A stretch of 64,000 nucleotides of DNA from Rhea pennata (GCF_028389875.1 NC_084702.1:40485053-40549052); one strand, 5' to 3'. Shown: positions 49,840 through 63,840, counted from the first letter of the stretch. Numbers and translations: made by a program. The notes: generated by a model from the sequence alone, not told the origin.

Positions 49840-52800
49840 TAGGGGAAAAAACAGAACAAAATAAAACAAAATGCAAGCCATTGAGAAGGGTATTGTGGAA
49901 AGCATGCCTAAGCTACAGATTCTTTACATGACATCTGGCTAGTGCATCCTTTGCTCTTCCTATTTAATTCAGTGCAGCCACGCTTTCATTCTCTGTTTTC
50001 CTCTAAGTTTATTCAGTCTCCACACTGGTCTCTTCCCTTCACACAGTCAATTAAAGTCCAAACTCAGCTACAGTGGGGCTGCCCTTCTCACACCTCAAGC
50101 CTTCCAATCCTGAAGAAACTGAATCAATGGGAACAGTCCCTACCACCTCATCCTAGCACTTCATACTGTGAAAAAGGTACCTGTCCCCTGGAGAGGACTG
50201 AGAGTTCTGAATGTGATTCAGATACAAATACTTTTTTAATACCTAGAACAAGCCACTTTTGTCCTGGATGTTAGCGCACTCTTTTCTACATTTCTTATCG
50301 AATAACTTTTGCTGCTCCCTGCTCAGGATGCTGGTGTTTGTGAATCTTGCTCTTGGAGATTCCTACAAGCCATATAGGGAGTCCTGGTACCTGAAGTGGC
50401 ATCTGGATTTCACTAGTAACTGGAAGCCTGACCAATGTGTAAGTCACAGGCATTAGGCACTGGCACTGTAGATTTATTAGCTCTATGACTACAGATGTAA
50501 TTTTGGAGATCTATGCCTATGTTTTGTATGACCAAGACTGTCACTGTGTTTTAAGTTTGAAATATCCATTCAGCACTCAATTAAAAGAGACAATTTGAGA
50601 CTGAGGAAAGCTGAAGCACAGGATGTACGTTCAGCAAAAAATGACCACTGAAAAGTTTTGTGAACAATAGCTCCCTCTTGTGTATTAAAGAAACAATAGA
50701 AAGCAGCTAAAGAAAAGGCATCTCGTTTGCATAGGTCTGAACACGTGAACATGCAAATTTATCAAATTTGGAAAGAAATTAGTGCATTGAACCCTGCAAT
50801 TTAGTTAGTGGAGACAACACAAGACTGAGCTCATGATGGTAGCTTGCTGAGTTCACAACTTAGCTCTGCTCCGGGCATATTCGAACATTTGTAGTGGCAA
50901 GGTGAAAGCGTATTTATGTAATGTAAAAATGTTTTGCAACATTTCCAACCATGTGTATTTCCCTTATTTGTCTTAAAGAGAAAAGAACACGGAAAAATGC
51001 CATTAAAAAAAAATCTAACCCATTTGATTTTTTTACTTACAAATATATTCTAAAATATAAATATTGCAAATCAAAATACTATGTTTTCATGAGTACAGAC
51101 CCACAAGCTCTTGTTGTCAATAATAAAGACTTGTGATGCTGCAACAGTGCACATGGTATGTTTGAGCAGGTAACAAAGATCACAATTTTTCCAATAATCT
51201 CTTTGCTTCTGATTCTTTAATGGCCTATTCCTTGCACTGCCAGAGCTCTGTACCTCTTCCTCTGTGAGACGGTACATACGGAAATACAGTAAATTATTAA
51301 TTTTGTGTTTAGCTAAATCTGTTTTTATCAAAAATATTTATTTAAATTTGGTTTCATTTCCCTTGGATATTTAGTGGTATTTTTATTTAACTGTTATGAC
51401 CATAGACAGTAATGCACTGACTTTTTAGACCTAAACTCATGTTTGCTGCAGTTTTGAAAGCATGAGAGCAGAGGTTAAAAAATGCACTGAACCTTAAAAG
51501 AAAGGATAAACGCAAGTGGTTTAAGGTCTGGTGATTTTTTCCTCCACAGCATGACTTAGCAGAAATCACACAGAGCTGAAATTGTGTGAATACTAAACAT
51601 ACTTGATGGCCCTTTGAGTGTTTTACAGGTGTCAAAGTTGTTCAGGGCCAGTTCTTCAAGCATGAAGGACAGTGAAAATGAAGATGACTTTGTATTATCA
51701 CCTGAACTGCTTATTTCAGTCATTTTTATCTAACAAAAATTGACCAATGTAATGGCAAATAAATAAGGATTGAAATTAGTTGGATATCAGCTATATGTTG
51801 ACGTCAAATTGGTCAAAGCCCAAAGTAAAGATTTTTTAAGCTGAAGTATTTAAAATGGTGAAGCTGTACCATGTCAGGTTAAGTTTGTGCAGAACAGCAA
51901 GATACGGTACTTTTTAGTAAAACATACTTATGTATGTGGAATGTACTTTAAGTGAGTGTTAAGTGGTGATGGTGAAGTGGATTTTTAACTGTAACATGCA
52001 ATTAAATTTCTAGAAAGGTATGATGTTCATATTGGCTAAGGAATCTTATGAAAACATCTATCAAAATCTTCAGTAGGGAGAGTTGCATGATGAAGGACTG
52101 TAAAGATGAAAACAGTTTTTCTGTTTTGCTATTCAAACAAAAGGAAATGTTATTTCAGTGAAAAGACCTCATTTTTAGCTGCCTGTAATTGTATCCATAA
52201 CGACAGTCTCTAATAATGGCAAGAGCTTGTCTCTGCTAACTACCTCAGGAGAAAAGATTTGAAATTTGCCTCAGCTACTATGGAGAGAAGAAGAAATACA
52301 CACACCTGATTCTCCTTTGCTTCACAGTTCTTCAGTCTTTTTGCTCCAACTCTCACATGTGTTCATGAACAAATGAAGTGCTTGTACCATCATGGTTCAT
52401 TAGCATTCCTGGAGAAAGCATGTTTTAATTAATGCCTGTGCAAGATATGCTTGCTGTTTGACAGAATTATTCACAGACAGAAAGTGGCACTATACATTTA
52501 AAAATTGATGCCAAACTAATCTAACAGCGTAATGAATCTTTTTTTTCTAGTCTTTGAGAACTATGTTCTAACTTTCTACATAAAGTAAAAAAAAATATAT
52601 ATATCTATGCACATATGCTTGATGTAGGTGGGAATTCAGAATTCCTCCTGCAAATATTCTGTCATAAGAGAGAAAAAGAGAGAAAAACATTCTGTCAGGA
52701 AAAAACTATGCTGAATAACACATGAAATTCCGTCTCGCTCTAATTAGGCAGACTGTTCAGTAGGAAACAACAATTCTTCATATGACTCTCTCTAAGAGAT

Positions 52801-53785
52801 ATTTATTGATCTTCTAGTTAACATTATAATACTCTTTGCACAATAAGTTGAACCATGATAGTGATAGGTAAAATTTGATTACTGCACAAACAGAATAGTT
52901 ACATATAGAACAATGGATATCAGGAAGAATTTGATAACAGCAACAGTAGCAGCAGCAATCTGGAGAAGACAGCGTTCTTTCTGATTAATTTTTATTATTC
53001 CTTGTAAGTCTTATCAATGATTAACTGGCTAACCCAAGGAAAATGCTAATAAAATCAGCAAGTACAAAGGCATACGTAAAGGGAGAAAGGTCAGATCCTT
53101 GGTTTTGCAATACATCTATCATCTAGTGATTCTGAGATTGCAGTGATGGGAGCATTTGGGAGACTGACAAACCAAGGCAGTCTCAAATTTTAAAATGACT
53201 CTTTACTGGACTGATGTTCATAAGCAATACACACTGCTAATGGTTCGTTCTTAATCATTATCATTCACTATCACACGTATACATAACAATCACTCCTTAA
53301 AAAAACCCTATCCTAAATAAACTGTCAGCATACAATACAGTGGAGCTGATGCTGTGTATTTAGCACTGATGGCTACGGTGCTTGGTGGACCTTAGCCGCC
53401 AGGGTCAGGGTGATCAGGCTTGAGAGCTCATTGCAAGGGAAGCCGGAACCAAAGTGGGTTGTCTTCTTTCTTCCCCATCCTTTTTCAAGCATAGCTGATG
53501 AGTTATGCTTCTTTGTCACCTCCCCAAAAGAAAGGAAATGATCTCTTCTGCTCTTGACAACTTAAATTTGGGATCAAGACATGTTCTGGTTTTGCCTACT
53601 CTGCAGAATTATTTTGGCTCCACAAGGTATTTTTCTTGTCTGCTCCTTGTTCTGCAGGACTATTTTCATTTTATAATGCATCCTTCCCACCTGCTTTGGT
53701 GTTGGGTTCTTTGACGATCAACATCCAAGCATCATTTCTTAGATGAGCTTGATTTTGCCTCTATTTACTAAGGCTTTAAGAAAAT
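49840..53785. other. AT-rich spacer, nothing assigned
   Basis: No gene or RNA recognised. Confidence 0.35.
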
Positions 53786-53945
53786 GGCCTGAAGGGCAAT
53801 TTGGAAAACCACAGGCTGGTCAGCCTCACTTCAGTTGCTCAGAAAAATCAGGGAGCCAGGTTTCCTGGAACATTTATCTGGCCATATGAAGGAGAAGAAG
53901 ATGATTGGGAACAGTCAGTATGGGCGTATAGGTTTTAGCAAACAT
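53786..53945 (+). mobile_element. CR1 LINE reverse-transcriptase fragment
   Basis: Plus strand encodes a decayed version of the CR1 RT block usually read as YRPVSLTSVPGK...SQHGF. Here WSASLQLLRKI is followed by HMKEKKMIGNSQYG. Strongly diverged and short, so an old insertion. Confidence 0.55.
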
Positions 53946-54829
53946 GTAGCCATCAATTTAAGTAAGATGGCTGAAGCTGCAAGTATTCTCACCCATTCAC
54001 CTTGCCTCTGTGTAACGTAAACCGAAATAAAAACAGTGTGTCTAAATGAAAACAGCAAAAATCAGGGGGCTAATCTGCATGCAGATCATGTCTGCTTCAG
54101 ACGTGGGGTGGATACTTGGTAAAATAACTGCATCTGCCACCTCATTTTAATCCATACCTGCAAATCTGTCAAAGCCTTCAACGCTTTAGTATTACGTACC
54201 ACTGTCCCACGAAATCCACATCCCTCAAAGAGGTGCGAGGTTCCTCACGCAGTTGAAGGAAGGGAATTCACAGCCTCCACAAGCTAAGCAGGGAGTCAGC
54301 AAGCTCAGGCTAGAGGACAGCAGAGTAGTATCTCAGTGGTGATGCCTCTTGTGCCATTAGGCACTTAATCTAGATTAGCCCCTTTTTTTCAGGAGTAAAA
54401 CAAAAGAGGTAAGCTCCACTCTGCTTCAGGTTCATTCCCTCACTTTGGAGACTGGAAGCCAGTTTTCCTATTTCCCTACTCTGCTTGATTTACCACAGGA
54501 ACTAAAAATGAGTATACTGATGGGCATCTTCTTTGATGTTTTCCTCTGAAGCTGTTTTACATTGTAAAAATAATTGAATATTTACTGGACTTAAAGCTGA
54601 TATTCCTGTAGCCAGTGTGAGTGTTTTAGTCAGGAGAATTTAATTCTGATCTTGCATTTTCTCTCTCTGGAGCAAAGAGTGTTTAATGACATATAAAGTG
54701 GAAAAACTCTGAGGCTCACCCTGTGTATCCGATAGCTGGGAGACAGAGTATTTAAGACATCTTGCACCTGCACTACTTCAACTCTCAATCACGCCTCAGG
54801 GGAATGGGAGAACAAACCTCCTGCGTCCC
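53946..54829. other. Spacer upstream of TMED7
   Basis: No gene recognised. GC content rises sharply at about 54830. Confidence 0.4.
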
Positions 54830-55337
54830 GGGAAAAGAGTTTAACCCCCGGGTAACCGCGTCGACGCAGAGCCAGGAGCCTTGACGCGACGGGCGAACCG
54901 GACCGTGCCGTGCGGGACGGGTGTGATGGGGAGGGAAATTCTCCGGAGGCTTCGTGCGGCCTAAGCCGCGGCTGGGCCGGGCCGCCGCGCGCGCAGCGCC
55001 GCTGCCGCCCGTTGCCAGGCAGCGCCCGCGCGAGGGGCGGGGCGGGGCGGGGCGGGGCGCCAACCCCGCCCCCTGCCCGCGGGGCCCCGCCCCTTCCACG
55101 CGGAACACCACGTCTACAAAATCATGGGCGCTCACCCGGAAGCGCTTCCGGGCGGGCGGCGCGCGGCGCTCTGGGTGCTTCCGGGTGCCGGCGCGCTCCC
55201 CCGTCCCGGCCGCTCCGCCACGCCGCCGCCGCCGCCTCCGGCCTGCGCGTCCCGGGTGCCCCGGCTCGGCCCGCGCCGCGGCTCGGCCCGGCCCCTCCCG
55301 CCCCTCCCGACCCCCCGCCCGCCCGCCCGCGCTGGAG
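54830..55337 (+). promoter_or_regulatory. TMED7: TMED7 CpG-island promoter and 5'UTR
   Basis: GC- and CpG-dense, no TATA box. It holds a (GGGGC)5 Sp1-type array (55034-55058), two CCACG elements (55096-55100; CCACGTCT at 55108-55115, similar to XBP1/ATF6 sites), a perfect palindrome of two ETS sites (55135-55152) and a third ETS site CTTCCGGGT (55178-55186). The ETS group probably marks the transcription start. Confidence 0.7.
55135..55152. promoter_or_regulatory. TMED7: Palindromic double ETS site
   Basis: CCCGGAAGCGCTTCCGGG is an exact 18-bp inverted repeat: two CCGGAAG sites tail to tail, suited to paired binding of GABP/ELK-type factors. Confidence 0.65.
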
Positions 55338-58300
55338 ATGCCGCTGCGGAGCCGCGCGGCCGCGGGGCCCTGGGGGCGGCTGGCGCTGCCGCTGCTGCTG
55401 GCGGCCTGCGCCGCCAGCGCCTCCGAGATCACCTTCGAGCTGCCCGACAACGCCAAGCAGTGCTTCTACGAGGAGATCGCCCAGGGCACCAAGTGCACCC
55501 TCGAGTTCCAGGTACCGCCGAGGGGCGCCGGGCCTGCGCCGCCGCGGTGGGGCCCGCCCGCGGGGCCCGTCCCGGCCCTTTCCTCCCGGCGCTCAGCTGC
55601 AGCTGAGGGTGCTGCTCCCTATCGCTCTGCTCTCGGGAGGCCTTGTGTGCCACCGCCTGCTTCGAGAAAGGCACGAGCTTGATCTGGAGCTAAGCAGGGT
55701 GTGCAAAGCTAGTTGCCAAAACTCGGTGTTGTTTTTGCCTTAATCACGGTGGCTGATAGTGTTCTGCATACAGATTAAGGAAAACATTTAAAATGCTCCT
55801 ATCAAATAAGTGCTGTGAGAGTGATTTTATTGTGATTTGTGAAGCGTTTGGATGATGAGCACCATGCACTATAAGGAACTAATACTTCTCAGTTTGGGGC
55901 GCGGTTTGAATGGGGCCACGCAGCAAACAGAGAGAAAGTGACTGACTAGGTAGTTAATTACTAGCTAAGTGCCTTTGGCTTGGGACAAGAGTCAGCTCCT
56001 GTGGAGCTCCTTGGGATGGGAGTCTTACAGAAAATAAAATATGCAAGCACAGAATCAGTCAGGTTGGAAGGGACCTCTGGCGATCATCTAGTCCAACCTC
56101 CCTGCCCAAGCAGGGTCACCTAGAGCACATTAGACAGGATCGAGTCCAGGTGGGGTTTGAATATCTTCAGAGAAGGAGACTCCACAGCCTCAGTGGGCAA
56201 CCTGTTCCAGACCAACCTGGCCCAAAGAACTAAAATATACTTGAAAACTATTTTTAGTGTGTGTGTGTTAAGTGAGGTTGCCCAGCTATTCTTGATTCTC
56301 CCAGTCTCCAATGTTTTGAAGCTGCAGCCATAGTGACAGTGGTGTGCAGCTTTCTCATGTTTAAAAAGCAAACAATAGCCCAGACAGTTTGGATGTCTCT
56401 GGAGTTTATCAGCTGGGTTGGAGGCTTCAAGTCTGTCACTTCAATTGGTGAAGTCCTTGACAGCTAGTAGAGCGGTTGCAGCACTAGAGAGAAGACATTC
56501 TTGTCAATGGAAATCATGCTTATCTTTGAGGGCTCTTGAGAGGCAGCATGCTTTAATGGACTGATGTTTCTCTTTCAAGTCCCATATTTCATTTTTTCCT
56601 TGCTGCTGTTCCACCTTTAGTGTTTTCAGGAACCATTGCATTCCTACCAGTATCGGCCCTTGTACTTTGTCGTACATGTTTTCGTTCTTTGTTAGATTTT
56701 TTTTTCCTACTCTCTTGTTTCTCAGACCCCGGTTTTCTTGTCCCTGCCTGTTCCTTCTCATTTTTTTTCATAAAGTCTCTTGCTTGCAGTACTTTTCCTT
56801 AGCTGTTTTGAGCTGGATATCATTGGAGATTGCAGGGCAGAAGCCTGGTATTCTCACTTCCATTGGTGGTTTTAAGTCAGATCAAAACACTAGGAGTATT
56901 GTTAAAAAGTCTATTTTGTCCTACTACTAGTCAAATGAAGCGCAGTGTCCTTAGGCACAATGTCAGAAAGAAGAGAAGAGAAGAGACTCAAGCAGGCTCT
57001 GTGGGAAGGAATACTGGGGAAACATCTAAGCAAGTCTTTCACACACGTGTGTAAACTCACCCTTTCAGGATCTGTAATATATGTGAATAAATTTCATATA
57101 AGTGGTCAAGAACCCTTCTCTGTCAAATTTGAGATTATACCTCAAAGATGAACCGTTATTTTGTTATAGAAAATTTTATTCCTGAATTCTTCCTTGTGAC
57201 CAGATTATCATTTCTAGTTGGGTTTCTCTTGTGTATTTCATATAGAAGTGGACAGCCAGGGTAGGAAACCTGAATATGATTGATTAAAGTCTGAAAGGCC
57301 TAAGTGGTAGGAGTCTGAAAACAGTCTTGTAATGGGTTGTTCAGAGGAGCTTTAATAAGCTGTGTTTCTACCTGATGATAATGCATTGAAGAAGTGGTCA
57401 TTTAAACTAATTTGCCCTTTTTATCTTGTTATCACATTTCTGGAAAAAAATACGAAGATATCGCTTGTGAACTGGACATTTAAAACTTGATACCTAGGTA
57501 AACAGGTAGCTTCAACTATGTAATGTCAAGTGCTTATCTGAAGGGCAGATTATGGTTCTCAGCACCTCTGAATAAATCCTTATTACATTATATATTCAAT
57601 GAGATACTCAGATATTTCAAGTGGAGGTAAAACTTTTCTATTTTAACAAGATTCTCTACGTGCATAGAGGGCCATACCTTTGAGTGCATGTCTCTTCCTC
57701 CTTGAGGACACTTTATCTTAAAGGCAAGAAATTGGGAGCAAGAATTAAACTTAAAACTGCTAGCCTGAGAGTCATCAGAATAGTAATTTGTGAGCTGCCA
57801 ATTGGTCTTGCCTTGGGGATAGAGTTACTAGTCTGATTCTTTAGAACAGCATGCTGTAGACTAGCACTAATCAAAGCCTGAAAATACTTAAAACAGTATC
57901 AAATCACTTGTAGCTGTTACCTGAACGTGCTGATGTGGGGAAGAAATAGTCATTAATTGTACATGCGTGAGGCAGCAGACCCTCTGAATGACACTCTCTT
58001 GACATACGCGTATGAAAATGAGCCAAGTTGTAATACCTGTTCTACTGGACGTAAGCCATTTCTGCAGCATAAAGCAGCTTGACCTAATAGGGTAACTATG
58101 CAATGCCCGTCAGGCCATACAGAAAGAATTTGTTTTGTTGGATTTTGATGATCTCAGTTTTCTGAATCTGTTCAATGGACGGGCTTGTGAATATAACAAA
58201 TGATTCATTATAATTATGTCTTTGCCCCCATCATGTTTCATGTACTGTAGTCTCTGGTATGGTGTTAGTATCTTAAACTAAAGTAATTATAATCTCTCTC

Positions 58301-61300
58301 TCATAAACTGTTTGAAAAGATAGCTGATATTTTGTGTCCTGAATTTAAAAAACTCCTTAAGAGAATGATTTTTGCAAATTTGCATTGGAAGGCTTTCAAA
58401 TTAATGCACTATATTTTAAAACATATTTGTCAGATCAAGATATCTTGAAGCTCCACTTGACAAATCATGCTTTTGAGAATAAATATATTGAATGTCTGTT
58501 CTGTTAAAAAGACAGTTTCTTGGGGGTGTTTTTCAGGTGATCACTGGAGGTCATTATGATGTTGACTGTCGGTTGGAAGATCCTGATGGCACTGTCTTGT
58601 ACAAAGAGATGAAGAAGCAATATGATAGTTTCACATTTACTGCATCCAGAAATGGAACATACAAATTCTGCTTCAGCAATGAATTCTCTACTTTCACACA
58701 CAAAACTGTGTACTTCGATTTCCAGGTTGGAGAAGATCCTCCGCTATTTCCTAGTGAAAACAGAGTAACTGCACTTACCCAGGTAAAATGCTGTTGTTCG
58801 ACTTCAGCTGGCGGAGTGAATGTTTTTCCAGTTCAACTGCACTAGATATCTGTATCACTTCTGAAAATTAATAGGTTGGAGCTTCTTTAAAATAACCTGT
58901 GTTACTAAAAATGAAAATTTTTCTAAAGATAGGATTTATTGAACACAGAGCAAAGCTGAGAAGCAATTTTTGTTTAACACACAGAACAAAGTGTTTAAGA
59001 GAAAATGAGGATTAACAACTTAATCTAGGCGAGTGTTTTTTTTTTTTTTTTAAGGGAACTGCCTTTAAATGCTGTGTTTCTGCATCTGTGGAAGCATGGA
59101 TTTTACGACGTGTGAGATGTTAATGGATCAGGCTTTTCAAAATTTCTGAGCTTTGGAGAAAATGAGAAGAAAATTCCAGGAAAACTTAGTTATATTTAGG
59201 TGGTTTCTTGCTAATTGTCCTGTATAAGACACTGAGTGTCAAAGCGTTATTCTTAGCCCGAACTTACTCTCCTAATGTTTCCTTCTTTCTTCTGGATTTT
59301 ACAGTTTTGCACTACATCTGGCTAAATTAAATCTATCAAAATTTCCCTTGGAACACTTACTCCATGAGTTCTTATTAATGTTCTTTATAGTATAAATGTC
59401 ATCAATCATCATTTTAAACAACCATTTTAAAATGCTGGGTGTGGCCACTGTTTTACTAGTCTGGACTTAAAGGTATAAATATGGCTTCCCAATATCCATC
59501 AACTTTCGCTCACTTGAATTTATGCCATATAAGTCTGCATTAGCTAAGATTTGTAGTAAGTAGATGACCTGCTGTGAATTCAATTGCGGATCTTACCTCT
59601 TCTTTCTTGTCACTTTTCTCTGCTTTTATCTTTTCCTGATTCCTTAACACCCCATCTTACTGTCCTTTCTTTAGCCTTCATTCTGTGTTTTGTTCTAGGG
59701 TGTTTGTTTTGTTGTTTTGGGGGGATTTTGTGTTGGTTGGTCAGTGGGCTTTTTTTACTACTCTGACACCAGTAGAGGGAGTTTTGAGAACACAAAGTGT
59801 AGTCTCTAGGTCTAGCATCTTGGCAGCTAGGGTATGGGAGAGGATACCAGAAAAATCAAGTTTATCAGTGGATTGTTTCATATGTAATGCAAATAAGATC
59901 TTTGGGGAAGGAGCAGTATAATGCATCTTTGCTAAGTAGGTGCTCACTGCAGTTATCTTGAGGCTTGTAGTGTGACCAAGTTGGAGGCAGACTTTCACAG
60001 GGACTGTAAAAGGTAAATCGCTGAAACCAGACTGACATTGTTCTTAAATTTAAGATTCCTGTTGCAGAGTAGGAGGGCTTTGTAATTTATCAGTGAGATC
60101 AATGGTGGAACTTAATGCAAGAAATCTCTTCCTGAATTTTTTTGGAAGAGTGTCTTAGACTTGTTCAGACACCTTCTTTGAAAGTCATCAACTTGAAAAG
60201 CAGATCTGGCATAAATATAAGTGACTGAGACATCTTATTAGGGTGCCAGACATTTCTTTTTCAGGAAATAATACTTTTAGGACATAACCAACTGGTTAGA
60301 ACTTCAGTATTTTGAAGATATATTCATTAATTCTTGATGCTGGAAACGGGCAGTACTGACTGAGTTAAACTTCTTACAGTTTCAATTTATCCTTTATGTA
60401 AAAAATGAGCTAGAGCTTGGAAAGCCATGAATATGTGATGATTGAAAAGGTTAAGATTTTTTTCAGTGTAGAAAATGAAATGTGATTCTTATGAGAAATG
60501 TCAAATGGAGTTGGACAACTTTCAAGTACTTATTATATGAATGTGGTAGGGAGTATCTAGAACACAGTTATTGTCAGAATTGTCCTTTTTCTAGTCATGT
60601 TTTACATAATGTGTAACTAACCAAAGATTTTTTTTGCCAGAGGAACATGTTTATGTCCATAGTCTAAACTTCAGGACTTTATAAAACTGCTGTTTACGTG
60701 AGTTTTGTGTGAAGATCATCATACTTGTATACATTATATGCTTGTGTATTTCACTGTGCATATTGTAATGATATAAATTAATTGGTAGCTACCTAAATCT
60801 GAGAAGAGACTTGCTTCTTGTTTGGCTAGTGTATGTAAAATTAAGAAATGGGAGATCACTGATATATTCTAATACAGTATTGCTTATGTTCCCTTTTGAA
60901 TGCAAACATATATGAATTTAAATTTCATTTCCTAGTGCATCACTTACTGGATCTGCAGTTTTACAAGCTTTTGTACTTACGTCATCACATTCATGTGTGT
61001 GGAATTTGATTAATCAAGTTAAATTTTAGTGTTTCAATCTGACAATGGACAGAGCTGATCTTTAGTCTGTAAAGTTATATGAATCCTCGTTTTTAAATGT
61101 CAAACCACAAAACTTGACAAAGTGTTAGGGTTCTTTATACAGAACTGTGTATTTGTTTACTTTTCTAGATGGAGTCTGCCTGTGTTTCGATTCATGAAGC
61201 TCTGAAGTCTGTCATCGATTATCAGACTCATTTCCGGTTGAGAGAAGCACAAGGCCGCAGCAGAGCGGAGGATTTAAACACAAGAGTAGCCTACTGGTCA

Positions 61301-61405
61301 ATAGGAGAAGCAATCATTCTTCTTGTAGTTAGTATCGGGCAGGTATTTCTCCTCAAAAGCTTCTTCTCAGATAAAAGAACCACCACAACCCGTGTTGGAT
61401 CATAA
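55338..61405 (+). CDS. TMED7: TMED7, p24-gamma cargo receptor (3 coding exons)
   Basis: Coding exons 55338-55511, 58537-58782 and 61169-61405 encode 218 aa (human 224). TMED7 is a type I membrane protein of the p24 family that selects cargo for COPII and COPI vesicles between ER and Golgi. In mammals it also carries TLR4 forward. A signal peptide ([17 protein letters not shown]) ends near residue 29, and the mature protein starts EITFELPDN. The GOLD domain spans about 30-125, with C42 and C103 as the disulfide pair and one N-glycosylation sequon at N97-G-T. A coiled region covers about 141-180, the membrane helix about 184-202 ([17 protein letters not shown]). The tail [16 protein letters not shown] has the FF motif for COPII and basic residues for COPI. 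All junctions are phase 0. The signal peptide is the only part that departs from mammals. Confidence 0.95.
56047..56240 (-). mobile_element. CR1 LINE 3'-end fragment in TMED7 intron 1
   Basis: Plus strand reads CAGAATCAGTCAGGTTGGAA, then GGGACCTCTGGCGATCATCT and AGCAGGGTCACCTAGAGCAC, the reverse complement of the CR1 tail. Less diverged than the copy at 23.8 kb. Confidence 0.88.
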
Positions 61406-63840
61406 CTGGCAGTGATGATGCTTCAGGTCATTGTGTGCTATTCATCTGTAAAATTACTGTTCTCCAATTAATTGTAGGTACAAAGGAACTAAATACGTGC
61501 AACATTTAGATGTGTCTACCCCTCCTCATCCATTAAAATCACAAAACATGCCCCCTAAAATACAGAAGGAACTCACAATTTGAAGTATAAGGAAAACTTT
61601 AACTTAATGTTTTCTGATGCTTGTATTAAATACCTGAGAGTGACCAGCCATTCTTTATTTCTACTGATTTTAATCCAAACTGAGTTTGACTTTACCAGTA
61701 AGATTACCCTTCTGTGGTATAATGCTTTAAAAGAACCCAGTAATGTAGTGTCTGATATGAAGTACAATATACGTGAAAAACTGACTCAATTTTAATTTTC
61801 AAGCTGATTGTATTGGATTATAAACAGGCAAATGTGATGAACTGTAGTTGCAGAATGTTTTCTTGCACTGTTTTGATTTGCTGTGACAAAAAAAAAAAAA
61901 AAAATCCAATGATACTCTTTGCTTATTTCTAAAACTGTTGCAAGCTTGACACTACATCATGGTGCAAATTCTTTACCAGCCTGGTAAGTCTTCACCTTCC
62001 AAACTTGCTAAATTCTATACTTGAGTGCATTTGTTTAAACACACATTCTTCTACATAAAAATACATTGCATTTCCTCTTTTACAATGTTTGTTTTACTGA
62101 ACAAATTGTAAACTGAGACTACTCAGGAAATCCACTTTCTGTATTCAAAAATCCAAATCTCCCCAGTTTATTTAAAAAAAAATGCAATAAAATAGAGAAT
62201 CTTGTAACTTTGTCACTGAACCTATACAGTCTCTGCTTCTGAAAAAGCTGCTGCTGCTTTTCAGATTTAAGATCAGAGGTAACTTGGTTTGTTAAGCAAG
62301 GCAGCATCAGCACTGGACAAAGTTATATTGCATCTGTTAGGCACATACAAAGCTTTTTACTAAATTGTTTTCCTATTAAGAAGCCAATTTGATATTGATA
62401 CTGCATTGCACGAGTGCTGTACATTTTATTACCCTGTGTGTGGTGCACTGATACATTATGGCCTTGTGCATCTAATTGCCACTTTTTTGCTAGTGGTCAG
62501 GAAATGTTTTAAATATTTCAGGGTATCTTTTTGGTAGATTTGTAGTTATGTTGTTTCCACTGCTCATGTCTTTAGTAGCTTATGTATTGTAAAGTCTTGT
62601 TTTATTTGGATGTGGAAGGTAGTAAATGTATGTACATAAAAGTAGCTTGAATTGAGCTAATGAAAGTAAGGCTAAACTCCTTCAGATAGCTCTGGAGGAG
62701 TAAATGGACTCTGACCAATTCTTAAGTGCACACAGACTAAACTGAGGCAAAAACAAATTTGTGTGTGTTACTGAGCTTAATTTAAAAGATGCTACTTAAA
62801 CTAGCTTATAGCAAACAGGAAGAATGCTAAATCCCCGTTAATTGCCTGTATTTTCAGCAAAAACATTGAGAAGTATACATACAGGTAACACTTGGGCATT
62901 CTGAATAACTGATCTAAGATGACCTGACTTTAACATGTTGTGATCATTTTTTTTAATGTTCCCTGTCTCCAAAGTGATCAACTGTCCTTGCAGAAACTGA
63001 AGAGAAAAACAATTCAAAGAAGTTAAAGGTCACTGGGGTATTAAAAAGCTTAATGTATATTATGCCAGCTATGTATAGTATCCTTCTATCTTGTACTGAA
63101 TTTTAAATAATTGCAGTCCCATTTTTGGGATACAAACTTCCCAGAAAGTTAGACTCAATTGGAATGAGCTAGTGCTTTCTTCTTAAGACACAAATCTGTG
63201 CCTGTACACAACATTCTTGATTGTGCCTATATGCTTTGTTCTTGTGTGTTTCAGCAACTGAGCTGCAGAATTTTTTTTATGCATTACGACACACAAAGAT
63301 GAAGTGAATAGGGCAGTTGGGGTGCAAATGTGGGATAAAAACATGATTTAATTTTGATAGTCTCCACTCTAATCTTTTGAAGTCTGAATATCACTTTTGA
63401 GTAGCTGTAATCACAACAGAAGTCTTTGTTTTAAAGATGTGAAACATGATTCTTCTCCCCTCCCTCCCCTCAACTAAATCAGTTGTTCTGTGTGCTGTCA
63501 AAATTGGTAAACAGTGAGGTAAACCAAATACTGGTTGGCCATCACATACACATGTCTATTTTTTCCTAATGTTTGAATGTGTGAAGTGGGACAGTTTAAC
63601 TCAATATTACTCCCACTGCGTAGGTTTAGTGGACTTGACTTTTGCATTGAAGTTAGGTGTCTGAACCAATCCTCTGGTATCTTGCTGCATAATATGCAGC
63701 AATAGATTTAAAAAAAAAAAAGCCTTTATTTTTGTGTTATTAAAAACATGGCACAAATACACATGTTTAAACATAGCTGTATATATTTTTTAAAGTAAGT
63801 TACTGAATAGGATGTAATAAAACACACGCTAACACTTCAG
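61406..63840 (+). other. TMED7: TMED7 3' untranslated region
   Basis: AT-rich sequence after the TMED7 stop without further open frames of note. AATAAA signals at 62186-62191 and 63815-63820 allow a short (about 0.8 kb) and a long (about 2.4 kb) 3'UTR. A poly-A run lies at about 61886-61903. Confidence 0.6.
63815..63820 (+). promoter_or_regulatory. TMED7: Likely distal polyadenylation signal of TMED7
   Basis: AATAAA in GATGTAATAAAACACAC. The proximal alternative is at 62186-62191. Confidence 0.45.

Noticed and set aside
54785-55456. 223-codon minus-strand frame across the TMED7 promoter
   Set aside because: Low-complexity GC-rich translation, no recognisable domain.
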